From: Candidatus Eiseniibacteriota bacterium
GTDB taxonomy: Bacteria; Eisenbacteria; RBG-16-71-46; JABDJR01
Direction: 5' to 3'
DNA: 12,823 nt
Assembly (NCBI GenBank): GCA_013003415.1
Contig: JABDJR010000706.1
Coordinates: 1 to 12,823 of the forward strand
The notes under the pieces are model-generated. The model had not been told where the DNA came from. It was given only the letters and a program-made list of their open reading frames with translations, and did not search any database. The translations under genes were made by a program, and so were the position numbers. The first letter of the stretch is position 1, and each line of letters opens with the position of its first letter. This document shows positions 6,961 through 12,823 of this stretch, piece by piece.

Positions 6961-7395
6961 ATGAAAGCGATTCTCGCAGCCCTATTCCTACTTGTTCCTT
7001 CTTTGGCTTTAGCCGATGCAGATGAAGATGCCATCCGCCAGGCTATTCTGAACTACGCCAACTCCGTCTACGAAGTAAAGCCCGAGCTTGTCGAGGAAAG
7101 CGTGCATACTCACTTGCACAAGGTTGGCTACATGACCTCCCAAGACGGGAAAAGCACGCGCGAGCTTTGGATGAATTTCCATGAACTTAGTAACCTAGCT
7201 GCCAACTTGAACAAGGAAGGCATGTTCGATCCCGACACCGCCCGTCGCGACATTAAGATTCTCGATCGGCTGGATCGCATCGCGATGGCTCGACTCGATG
7301 CGGAATGGGGCATCGACTTCTTCCACCTCGTCAAAATCGATGAAACCTGGAAGATCATGAACGTGGTTTGGCAGAGCTATCCTAAAGAAAAGTAA
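6961..7395 (+). CDS. Exported NTF2-like protein (putative lumazine-binding/SnoaL-type fold)
   Basis: Small periplasmic or secreted protein of 144 residues. MKAILAALFLLVPSLALA is a clear Sec signal peptide, cut before DADED. The mature 126 residues look like the cone-shaped NTF2 fold: an N-terminal helix (DEDAIRQAILNYANSVYE), a second helix after the NEGMFDP-like loop, and strands ending in WGIDFFHLVKI and WKIMNVVWQSY. The closing WKIMNVVW pattern is typical of the 'putative lumazine-binding' (Lumazine_bd_2) family. That name is historical and no ligand is established. His51, His53 and His74 could line the pocket, but a catalytic site is not evident. It has a good ribosome site and sits 14 bases upstream of the S9 peptidase gene, so the two are almost certainly co-transcribed and co-exported. 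Confidence 0.72.
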   Translation: MKAILAALFLLVPSLALADADEDAIRQAILNYANSVYEVKPELVEESVHTHLHKVGYMTSQDGKSTRELWMNFHELSNLAANLNKEGMFDPDTARRDIKILDRLDRIAMARLDAEWGIDFFHLVKIDETWKIMNVVWQSYPKEK

Positions 7396-7409
7396 GACAG
7401 GGAGTACTT

Positions 7410-9518
7410 ATGCGTTCGGTTATTCGCTTTGGACTGGTGGTTGTCGCTCTTGCCCTAACTGCGGGAACGAGCTTGGCGGTCAAGCCGCCCATGACTTCGA
7501 TGGACCTTCTGTCCTACCAATGGGTGGGTGATCCCCAAGTTTCCCCGGATGGACAGTTTGTCGCCTTCACGCGAGTCGTTCCAGACTCGGCATCAAACCA
7601 GTACCAATCCTCTCTGTACTTAGTCCGAACCGAGGGCGGCCGCCCCTTCCGTATCACTCAGGGCACCATGGACACCACTCCTCGCTGGTCCCCGGACAGC
7701 CAATCCTTGTGCTTCCTTCGGAAAGGCGCTGACACAGAATCCCGCCAGCTTTGGATCCTCCCTCTTGTTGGCGGCGAAGCCAGACAGATTACCAACCATG
7801 CCCCGGGAGTAGGAGCAGCCTGGTGGTCTCCCAAGGGAACTCATATTGTGTTCGAAGCTACCGCGCTTACCGAAGACCCGCCGCGCTCTTTGAGCCCGGA
7901 CATCCCCTGGAACAGCGATGCCGCAGTTGTCACCGAACCCTATTTCCGAGATGCCGGCGGCAACATCCTCGATAAGAACAACCCCACTCACCTCTGGATT
8001 ACCACTCCCAATGAGAATGGGGTTGAGCAGCTAACCGAAGTTGAACAAGACCACGCTATGCTCAGCTGGTCCCCCGATGGCTCGACCGTCTTCTACACAA
8101 GAGATGACAGAGAAGACCCGTGGTTTCGACTTGACGATCAAAACATGTTTGCCATGAACCACCTTCAGCGCAAAGAAGTTCGGGTGATCGACATCGATGG
8201 GCCGCTCTATGCCGGAACCGTCAACAAAAAGGGCAAGTGGGCGCTTTGGGGTCGCAAGAATCCCGAACAGGATAAAACCTACCTTCAGGACGAAATTCTA
8301 ATTGCGGGCCCGGTGCGGAAGGACGCTCCTCTACGCAATCATGACGCTCAAGTTCTGACGGACGGTTACGACCACGACATTGGGAACTACATTGGAACCG
8401 ATGGCGGGACCCCAGTCGGTCAGGGCGGTTGGCGTCCTCTTTGGTCGGCGGACGAAAAAGCCGTGTTCGCCGTAGTGAGTGAGCGAGGAAAATCCAATCT
8501 TGCAAGAATCGAGTACCCCGAGGGCCGCGTGAAGTGGATCACTCCCGGGAAGAACTGTGTTTTCAGTTTTTCTGCAGACAAAGAGCGCAAAAAGTTCGCC
8601 GTTCTCATGGGAGATTCGAAACGTCCAGCCGACATCTGGCTTTTGGACGGTCATGGTAAGGGCCTCAAAAGGCTGACCAACTTCAACGACGCCTTCTTGA
8701 GCACGCGTCATATCTCTGGCGCTGAGGAAATCACTTTCGAGTCTATCGATGGTGCCCTCATTCAAGCCTGGCTCTATAAACCTAGAGATTATGTACCCTG
8801 GAAGAAGTACCCCCTGGTGGTCCAGATTCACGGGGGCCCGCATATTGCTTATGGGGAAAGCTACTTTCACGAGTTTCAGACTTTGGCCAGTCGCGGCTAT
8901 GTGGTCTTAGCGGTGAACCCCAGGGGCAGCGCCACCTTTGGTGACGAGTTCGCCTCCGCCATCCAATACGAATATCCGGGCAACGACATCCACGACATTT
9001 TGTACGGAGTTGATTTCGTCCTTGATCTTGGATTCGTAAATCCATCACGAATGGGAGTCACCGGAGGCAGCGGTGGCGGATATCTCACCAACTGGATCAT
9101 CGTTAAAGATCATCGATTCAAGGCCGCAGCTACGCAGCGATGCGTTTCGGATTGGCTGTCGTTTTACGCAACCACCGACTTCACCATGTACACGCCGTTT
9201 TGGTTCAAGAAACAACCGTGGGAAGATCCCATGGAGTACATCAAGCGCTCCCCCGCCTACCATGCCGCCTCGATTCGAACCCCATTGCTTATCATTCATT
9301 CTGAGAGCGACCAACGCACACCCATCAATCAGGCGGAGACCATGTTTCGAGCCCTAAAGGGACTCAAAAAAGAAACCGTGATGGTTCGCTTCCCCAATGA
9401 GCAGCACGGTCTATCTCGAAATGGCTCTCCCAAGAGAAGAGTGGAGCGCAACGAGGTGATTGCAAACTGGTTCGATTCGAAGCTTCAGGGCACAGGGTTT
9501 TCTGCCGACGCACCTTGA
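7410..9518 (+). CDS. Secreted S9 family serine peptidase (prolyl oligopeptidase/acylaminoacyl-peptidase type)
   Basis: Exported serine peptidase of 702 residues acting on short peptides. A Sec signal peptide (MRSVIRFGLVVVALALTAGTSLA) precedes the mature start near residue 24. Residues about 30-440 form a beta-propeller, visible as repeated WSPDG-like blades (VSPDGQFVAF, WSPDSQSL, WWSPKGTHIVF, WSPDGSTVFYT, WSADEKAVF). The C-terminal alpha/beta-hydrolase domain has the oxyanion stretch HGGPH (474-478), nucleophile Ser554 in GGSGGGYLTNW, Asp634 in HSESDQRTP and His666 in NEQHG, so the triad is complete. The GGSGGG elbow replaces the commoner GGSYGG but is known in the group. AGGGAG lies five bases before the ATG. 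The last 34 bases overlap the 3' end of the convergent deacetylase gene. It probably recycles peptides in the periplasm. Confidence 0.92.
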   Translation: MRSVIRFGLVVVALALTAGTSLAVKPPMTSMDLLSYQWVGDPQVSPDGQFVAFTRVVPDSASNQYQSSLYLVRTEGGRPFRITQGTMDTTPRWSPDSQSLCFLRKGADTESRQLWILPLVGGEARQITNHAPGVGAAWWSPKGTHIVFEATALTEDPPRSLSPDIPWNSDAAVVTEPYFRDAGGNILDKNNPTHLWITTPNENGVEQLTEVEQDHAMLSWSPDGSTVFYTRDDREDPWFRLDDQNMFAMNHLQRKEVRVIDIDGPLYAGTVNKKGKWALWGRKNPEQDKTYLQDEILIAGPVRKDAPLRNHDAQVLTDGYDHDIGNYIGTDGGTPVGQGGWRPLWSADEKAVFAVVSERGKSNLARIEYPEGRVKWITPGKNCVFSFSADKERKKFAVLMGDSKRPADIWLLDGHGKGLKRLTNFNDAFLSTRHISGAEEITFESIDGALIQAWLYKPRDYVPWKKYPLVVQIHGGPHIAYGESYFHEFQTLASRGYVVLAVNPRGSATFGDEFASAIQYEYPGNDIHDILYGVDFVLDLGFVNPSRMGVTGGSGGGYLTNWIIVKDHRFKAAATQRCVSDWLSFYATTDFTMYTPFWFKKQPWEDPMEYIKRSPAYHAASIRTPLLIIHSESDQRTPINQAETMFRALKGLKKETVMVRFPNEQHGLSRNGSPKRRVERNEVIANWFDSKLQGTGFSADAP

Positions 9519-10267
9519 GTTGGCGGGGGCTCAAATCCAGAAGTGGGAGCCGCCTCAGACCCTGAGGCCCCTGAGGTAACCTCGGCAGAACTGTAATCTT
9601 TTGCGTTTTGCCCGCTGAGCGATCCAACGGTTTCGAAGCGGTAACCGCGATCGAGCAGCATGGGAATGAGCTTTGCCACCGCTTCGACGGTCTGTCCGCG
9701 ATTCACACGCGGAGACCAACCCCCGTCGTGAAGAATCACAATCGAACCCGGTTCGATGCGATCAAGCACTCGGTCTAGAATGGCTCTCGACCCTGGGCGT
9801 CCCGAATCACGAGGATGAATGTTTCCCAGAACCGGCTGATAGTCACGAGATACCAAATAGCTCAGAACCTGCTTGTTAAACCAGCCCATGGCGGGTCGAT
9901 ACCAGCGCGGTCGATATCCGGCAATGTCCGAAATCAGCTGTTCGGCATCGGAGACTTCTTTGGCGCGCAGGCTGGGAGGCAGCAAAGGCAAGGGAGCATG
10001 CCAGTACCCATGGTTTCCCAGTTCGTGCCCCTCGGCCAGCGTCTCCTCTACCAGATGGGGAAACTGCTTTACGTAGCGTCCGAGCAGGAAAAAGGTGGCT
10101 TTCACATTGTGCTTCGCGAGCACCTCAAGCAAGGCCGGGGTATGGGTTGGATTGGGGCCATCGTCGAAAGTGAGGGCCACGCGCTTCTCATGGGTGTCCA
10201 CAGAGCACAGGAACTTGTCTTTGAGAAAGGACCGCACTTGCGGGTTGTCTAATAAGTTAGGAGACAT
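9485..10267 (-). CDS. Polysaccharide deacetylase (NodB/CE4 fold), no signal peptide
   Basis: Metal-dependent N- or O-deacetylase of 260 residues. NodB motifs in order: TFDDGP (33-38, Asp35 base, Asp36 metal), HGYWH (His86 and His90, metal), RPAMG (124-128), NIHPRD (149-154) and ILHDGG (178-183, His180). All catalytic positions are present. No signal peptide or membrane helix is seen, unlike most chitin or peptidoglycan deacetylases. A cytosolic or membrane-surface substrate such as a lipid-linked sugar (ArnD-like) is therefore possible. Residues about 222-260 are a Ser/Ala/Pro/Glu-rich, probably disordered tail; its last 11 codons plus stop lie antisense to the end of the S9 peptidase gene. 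It is the third gene of a minus-strand operon, three bases after the acyltransferase stop, with only a weak, distant ribosome site. Confidence 0.88.
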   Translation of the reverse strand: MSPNLLDNPQVRSFLKDKFLCSVDTHEKRVALTFDDGPNPTHTPALLEVLAKHNVKATFFLLGRYVKQFPHLVEETLAEGHELGNHGYWHAPLPLLPPSLRAKEVSDAEQLISDIAGYRPRWYRPAMGWFNKQVLSYLVSRDYQPVLGNIHPRDSGRPGSRAILDRVLDRIEPGSIVILHDGGWSPRVNRGQTVEAVAKLIPMLLDRGYRFETVGSLSGQNAKDYSSAEVTSGASGSEAAPTSGFEPPPTQGASAENPVP

Positions 10268-10270
10268 AAT

Positions 10271-11644
10271 TTAGGTTCCCTGACGATATCTTAAGTACCG
10301 CTCTAAAGCGGTTTCCAATTCCGCTAACAACTCACTTCGTGCGTTCCTTAGGGATTGAAGCCGAGCCTTCTGGGTTGCGTTGATAAACGCCACACGCAAA
10401 CGACCGCGTTGTTGTGTGACCTGGTGGGCATACCATCGAGCGAATAGCCCGGTTGGGATCAAGCTAAGTAGCCACACCCCTGCCCAGACCACGCCAACCT
10501 TCTGCGCTACCAAGTACGCTAGCAGTGGATAGTACAGGAGGTAGAACACGGCTCCGACGGCCAACTGAAAAAAATGAAACTTTGTTCCATCCGGTGAGAG
10601 TCGCTTCGCCACCCAACCCGTAGCCTTGTAGGGAATGATGTTGAACAAGAGCCCATAGGCAGCCACGGGAAGTCCCAGGGCGGCAAAGGCGGTCAGCTTC
10701 CCTAGGGTTCCAGGCACGCTTTGGGCCTGATAGTCGCGGAGTTGTTGGTCCGAGAGCCGAAAGACACTCAGACGGCGAGTGTAGGCTGAGAGGAGCACCC
10801 TAAGGTGCTCAACCAGCATCGGCTCCTTCTGTCGATAGTGTTCCACCGCCTTCGCGATCTCTCGAATAAGAATCTGGCGATTCTCGAAATCGGATTCGCT
10901 AGTCAGTTGAATTCTTGGATCCTGAATGAGGTCATCGTGATAGAACCGCTCAAGACGAGTCACAAAATCGGCCAAAGATGCCTCGCGAATATCCAAAACC
11001 AGATCTCGCGTGCGTTGTTCCAACTCGTGAGTCAGCTGATGCACCGTTTCGTAGGAGTCCCGGGCATAGGCATCCTTGTACACTTTCATGTGAACCGGCT
11101 GACCAAAGGTCACCAACACCCGACTCCGAAAACGCCGACGGCTCTCGAAAGACAAGCCCACGGGCACGATCGTCACCCCCAGGTTAAACCCATGCTTCGA
11201 TTCGGACTCAAGGGCGATCCGCGCGGTTCCGGTTTTAAACGGTTGCACTTTCGGCGTGACCTGGCTCGTTCCTTCGGGAAAGATTCCAATTGCCCCACCT
11301 TCTTCGAGCACGGCCCGACAAGCCGAAAACATTTCCAGGTTGTCTCGACTTCCGGCTTCCTGATCGGTAGGTCTATAAACGGGAATGACACCGCAGGATC
11401 TCAGAAACCATGCTTTCAACCCATTCTTGAACAACCCGCTGTGGGCAATGTAGTGCAGCATGCGGCCCACAGCATAGCCAAGAACCAACGTGTCGGTAAT
11501 GGACTGAGGATGGTTGGCGGCAAAAATGACCGGCCCCTTGGGGATCTCCTTGAACGCCGAGACTTCAATTCTTCGAAAATAGAAACGAAGGGTCGCGGTA
11601 ACCACGACCCTCGCAATTCTGTATGTAATGGGTTCTTTCGCCAT
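10271..11644 (-). CDS. PlsC-type acyltransferase with C-terminal membrane domain
   Basis: Membrane-bound glycerophospholipid-type acyltransferase (1-acylglycerol-3-phosphate or glycerol-3-phosphate acyltransferase family), 457 residues. The catalytic motif NHPQSITD (His45, Asp51) has five residues between His and Asp, as in the NHPNSLLD variant of this family. IFPEGTS (121-127) binds the phosphate of the acceptor, and VTIVPVGL (157-164) is a further conserved block. The PlsC domain covers roughly residues 1-220. A charged helical region (220-310) follows, then three hydrophobic segments at about 315-337, 359-380 and 384-402, and a basic helical tail. It is about twice the size of a minimal PlsC. 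The start is four bases after the stop of the chalcone-isomerase-like gene, and its own ribosome site is poor. Role: phospholipid or lipid remodelling; the exact acceptor is unknown. Confidence 0.85.
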   Translation of the reverse strand: MAKEPITYRIARVVVTATLRFYFRRIEVSAFKEIPKGPVIFAANHPQSITDTLVLGYAVGRMLHYIAHSGLFKNGLKAWFLRSCGVIPVYRPTDQEAGSRDNLEMFSACRAVLEEGGAIGIFPEGTSQVTPKVQPFKTGTARIALESESKHGFNLGVTIVPVGLSFESRRRFRSRVLVTFGQPVHMKVYKDAYARDSYETVHQLTHELEQRTRDLVLDIREASLADFVTRLERFYHDDLIQDPRIQLTSESDFENRQILIREIAKAVEHYRQKEPMLVEHLRVLLSAYTRRLSVFRLSDQQLRDYQAQSVPGTLGKLTAFAALGLPVAAYGLLFNIIPYKATGWVAKRLSPDGTKFHFFQLAVGAVFYLLYYPLLAYLVAQKVGVVWAGVWLLSLIPTGLFARWYAHQVTQQRGRLRVAFINATQKARLQSLRNARSELLAELETALERYLRYRQGT

Positions 11645-11648
11645 GGGG

Positions 11649-12269
11649 CTACTTCAGCTCGGCCAACATCCCTTTCTTCATGGACTTACTGACGGGTTTT
11701 TTGCCGAACCAAATCGTCCACAGGGCTTTAGCTAAGGCCGGATTGTCGAGGCTCTTGGTGGCGCCTTTGTAGTCCACCACAATACCCTGACCTGGAATGG
11801 AGGTTAGAACCATGTCATCTCCGACCACAATGTCTTCTTCGAAATAGGTAATGAAGGTTTCAAGGTCGTCAGAGAAAGGCATCTCATCTTTTTTGAAGTT
11901 CTTCTTGATTCCATCTCTAAAAGCATCGGTAACTTTCTTCACTTCAACATCGCGAACGAACTTCATGTGAAGCCGCTTGGCCACGTCGGCATTGATCAGT
12001 CCGCGAGCGTGATCGTCTCCCAGAGTGGCTGAAGCTTCGGCGTAGGAGCAAATAGCGTAGACATTGACCTTTAGAAACGTGGCCTCTCGAAGACCAACTC
12101 CGGTTGCCTCAAGCAAACGTTCTTGGCCCAGAACCTCGACGCTCACCACCCGAGGAAAGGCAGTTTTTGTGTCGGGTTCTTCGATCGTGTCTGCAAATGC
12201 GGTCGTAAACACGAGGGCACTAGCTACCAAGCCAAGCAGAGGTCTGAGCAACATCAGGGGTTTTCGCAT
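11649..12269 (-). CDS. Exported chalcone isomerase-like (CHI-fold) protein
   Basis: Predicted periplasmic protein of 206 residues with a Sec signal (MRKPLMLLRPLLGLVASALV and onward, cut after TAFA, residue 26). The mature part matches bacterial chalcone isomerase-like proteins: GVGLREATFLKVNVYAICSY (58-76), LHMKFVRDVEVKKVTDAFRDG (100-120), and the C-terminal pattern SIPGQG...VDYKG...NPALAKALWTIWFGKKPVS. In plants this fold includes true chalcone isomerases and fatty-acid-binding proteins. Bacterial members lack a flavonoid pathway, so lipid or other hydrophobic ligand binding is the more likely role. It heads an operon with an acyltransferase, which supports a lipid link. AAGGA (12276-12280, minus strand) lies six bases before the ATG. 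Confidence 0.82.
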   Translation of the reverse strand: MRKPLMLLRPLLGLVASALVFTTAFADTIEEPDTKTAFPRVVSVEVLGQERLLEATGVGLREATFLKVNVYAICSYAEASATLGDDHARGLINADVAKRLHMKFVRDVEVKKVTDAFRDGIKKNFKKDEMPFSDDLETFITYFEEDIVVGDDMVLTSIPGQGIVVDYKGATKSLDNPALAKALWTIWFGKKPVSKSMKKGMLAELK

Positions 12270-12306
12270 GTCGGTTCCTTTCCAGGATAAGTCTAGCCGG
12301 CCCCTG

Positions 12307-12336
12307 ATTCTTCGCAGGGTTTGCAGAATTCGTCAA
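12307..12336 (-). promoter_or_regulatory. Candidate sigma-70 promoter of the chalcone-isomerase-like/acyltransferase/deacetylase operon
   Basis: On the minus strand TTGACG (12336-12331, 5/6 to consensus) is followed after 18 bases by AAGAAT (12312-12307, 4/6). Transcription would start near 12299 and leave a leader of about 30 bases before the ATG at 12269. This is a sequence match only. For the divergent cupin gene, TTGACC at 12355-12360 has no convincing -10, so no promoter is called. Confidence 0.35.
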
Positions 12337-12418
12337 GAATGGTTGATTTCGGGATTGACCGATCTCCCAAACCCGCGCAAAACTGCCTCTATTGATACCG
12401 AATCGACGACTCACCCCT

Positions 12419-12509
12419 TCCGAGGTTTCATGAGCTGGACTCAAACTGCCGATCACAATACTTTCGACCCGGAAAAGCTTAAAAAGCTGAACATCTTCGA
12501 AACCTCGGA
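12419..12509 (+). promoter_or_regulatory. 11-bp perfect inverted repeat spanning the cupin gene's ribosome site
   Basis: TCCGAGGTTTC at 12419-12429 is exactly complementary to GAAACCTCGGA at 12499-12509, with 69 bases between. The left arm holds the only Shine-Dalgarno-like string (GAGG) and ends at the base before the ATG (12430). Pairing in the mRNA would hide the ribosome site. A regulatory role is inferred; the right arm is coding (Glu-Thr-Ser). Confidence 0.4.
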
Positions 12510-12768
12510 CATGTTCTGCGACGTCTACTGCATTTCGCCGGGCCAGAGTCAGAGAGTCCATGCCCATGCCAACGCTACCAAGTTTTACTACGTTCTTTCG
12601 GGAACGGTCGAAGCAACCATTGGCGAGGAAACACGGGCCATTGAAGAAGGAATGCTGGCTTGGGCCACCCCCGGACAAGTTCACGGTGTCCATAACAAGG
12701 GAGATTCTCCAGCCAGGCTGCTCGTGGTGATGGCGCCTAATCCCAATGCCGAGAGGGCGCCGGCATGA
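12430..12768 (+). CDS. Small single-domain cupin protein
   Basis: A 112-residue beta-barrel cupin, probably a metal-binding cytosolic protein. The first cupin motif gives His44 and His46 (HAHANATKFYYVLSG), with Lys51 at the place of the classical Glu; many small cupins of the KxYYVLxG type share this. The second motif, GMLAWATPGQVHGVHN (74-89), supplies His85. With three His but no Glu, metal binding and enzyme activity are both open. I chose ATG at 12430 because MSWTQ starts a compact cupin and a GAGG lies just upstream. The frame stays open back to 12064, but that part is antisense to the chalcone-isomerase-like gene and has no cupin character. The stop overlaps the next start (ATGA), tying it to the pterin dehydratase gene. 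The substrate is unknown. Confidence 0.8.
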   Translation: MSWTQTADHNTFDPEKLKKLNIFETSDMFCDVYCISPGQSQRVHAHANATKFYYVLSGTVEATIGEETRAIEEGMLAWATPGQVHGVHNKGDSPARLLVVMAPNPNAERAPA

Positions 12769-12823
12769 GCCATCTCGCATCTCAAACTTGCCAGCCCTGT
12801 CACGGCCAAACTCCCCCCTTGGG
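12765..12823 (+). CDS. Pterin-4a-carbinolamine dehydratase, N-terminal fragment (runs off window)
   Basis: Only 19 codons are present. They read MSHLASQTCQPCHGQTPPL, which matches the conserved opening of bacterial 4a-hydroxytetrahydrobiopterin dehydratases (CxPCxGGxPPL) with Cys9, Pro11, Cys12, Gly14 and PPL at 17-19; the second Gly is Gln15. The enzyme dehydrates 4a-hydroxy-tetrahydropterin formed by aromatic amino acid hydroxylases, and homologues also occur without a hydroxylase. The start overlaps the cupin stop as ATGA. The fragment lacks the catalytic His residues, so the call rests on the N-terminal signature alone. Confidence 0.6.
   Translation, partial: MSHLASQTCQPCHGQTPPL

Noticed and set aside
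8331..8870. 179-codon minus-strand frame inside the S9 peptidase gene
   Set aside because: Antisense shadow of the propeller/hydrolase junction, with no motif.
10805..11692. 295-codon open frame on the plus strand opposite the acyltransferase gene
   Set aside because: It is the complement of a well-supported PlsC gene, its product has no recognisable motif, is rich in His/Arg/Ser as antisense shadows are, and lacks a ribosome site.
12064..12429. In-frame upstream extension of the cupin frame
   Set aside because: Antisense to the start of the chalcone-isomerase-like gene, with no cupin-like content; the ATG at 12430 fits family length and has a ribosome site.
12220..12780. 186-codon minus-strand frame opposite the cupin gene
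   Set aside because: Complement of a motif-bearing cupin and of the divergent regulatory gap; no coding character of its own.
1..12823. Defence island, prophage, transposon, CRISPR array, tRNA or rRNA
   Set aside because: No transposase, integrase, nuclease/toxin pair, direct-repeat array, cloverleaf or ribosomal sequence was seen; the genes are metabolic and envelope types.

Overview
The window comes from a Gram-negative, heterotrophic, probably aerobic bacterium. It encodes outer-membrane beta-barrels, a lipobox lipoprotein, several Sec signal peptides, a Rieske oxygenase and NAD-linked oxidative enzymes. By eye the base composition is moderately GC-rich (mid-50s percent). The phylum cannot be fixed from this stretch. 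The mix (GH113-like lipoprotein, secreted S9 peptidase, short NAD-type isocitrate dehydrogenase, monofunctional P5C dehydrogenase) would fit Acidobacteriota, Myxococcota or Bdellovibrionota, but that is a guess. No tRNA, rRNA, insertion sequence, phage gene, integrase or CRISPR array was seen. The region looks chromosomal and is almost fully coding, with no gene-free stretch above 300 bases.

Layout. Positions 1-9518 hold ten genes, all on the plus strand. The first block (1-3001) encodes the C-terminal end of an outer-membrane beta-barrel protein, a GH113-like TIM-barrel lipoprotein, a small beta-barrel protein and a Rieske-type oxygenase. Each of these genes overlaps the next one. A 93-bp gap with a plausible sigma-70 promoter then precedes an isocitrate dehydrogenase and a 1-pyrroline-5-carboxylate dehydrogenase (3095-5660), a pair feeding the glutamate/2-oxoglutarate node. 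After 14 bp come a family-2 glycosyltransferase and a P-loop kinase-like protein sharing one base (5675-6939). These are followed by a small secreted NTF2-like protein and a secreted S9 serine peptidase (6961-9518).

On the minus strand, 12269-9485 is a tight three-gene operon: an exported chalcone-isomerase-fold protein, a membrane-anchored PlsC-type acyltransferase and a NodB-fold polysaccharide deacetylase without a signal peptide. It converges on the peptidase gene, and the two 3' ends overlap by 34 bp. Divergently, after 161 bp, a small cupin gene and the start of a pterin-4a-carbinolamine dehydratase gene (ATGA overlap) run off the right edge.

Functional themes. The first is envelope and glycan work: beta-barrels, GH113-like hydrolase, GT2, deacetylase, acyltransferase. 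The second is amino-acid and possibly methylated-amine oxidation: Rieske enzyme, P5CDH, IDH. The most unusual signals are a glutamate at the bridging acid of the Rieske oxygenase beside a P5C dehydrogenase, the nested signal-peptide/beta-strand overlaps, an isopropylmalate-dehydrogenase-like GG in the isocitrate dehydrogenase active-site motif, and an 11-bp perfect inverted repeat that could sequester the cupin gene's ribosome binding site. I did not find a clear-cut new defence or mobile system.
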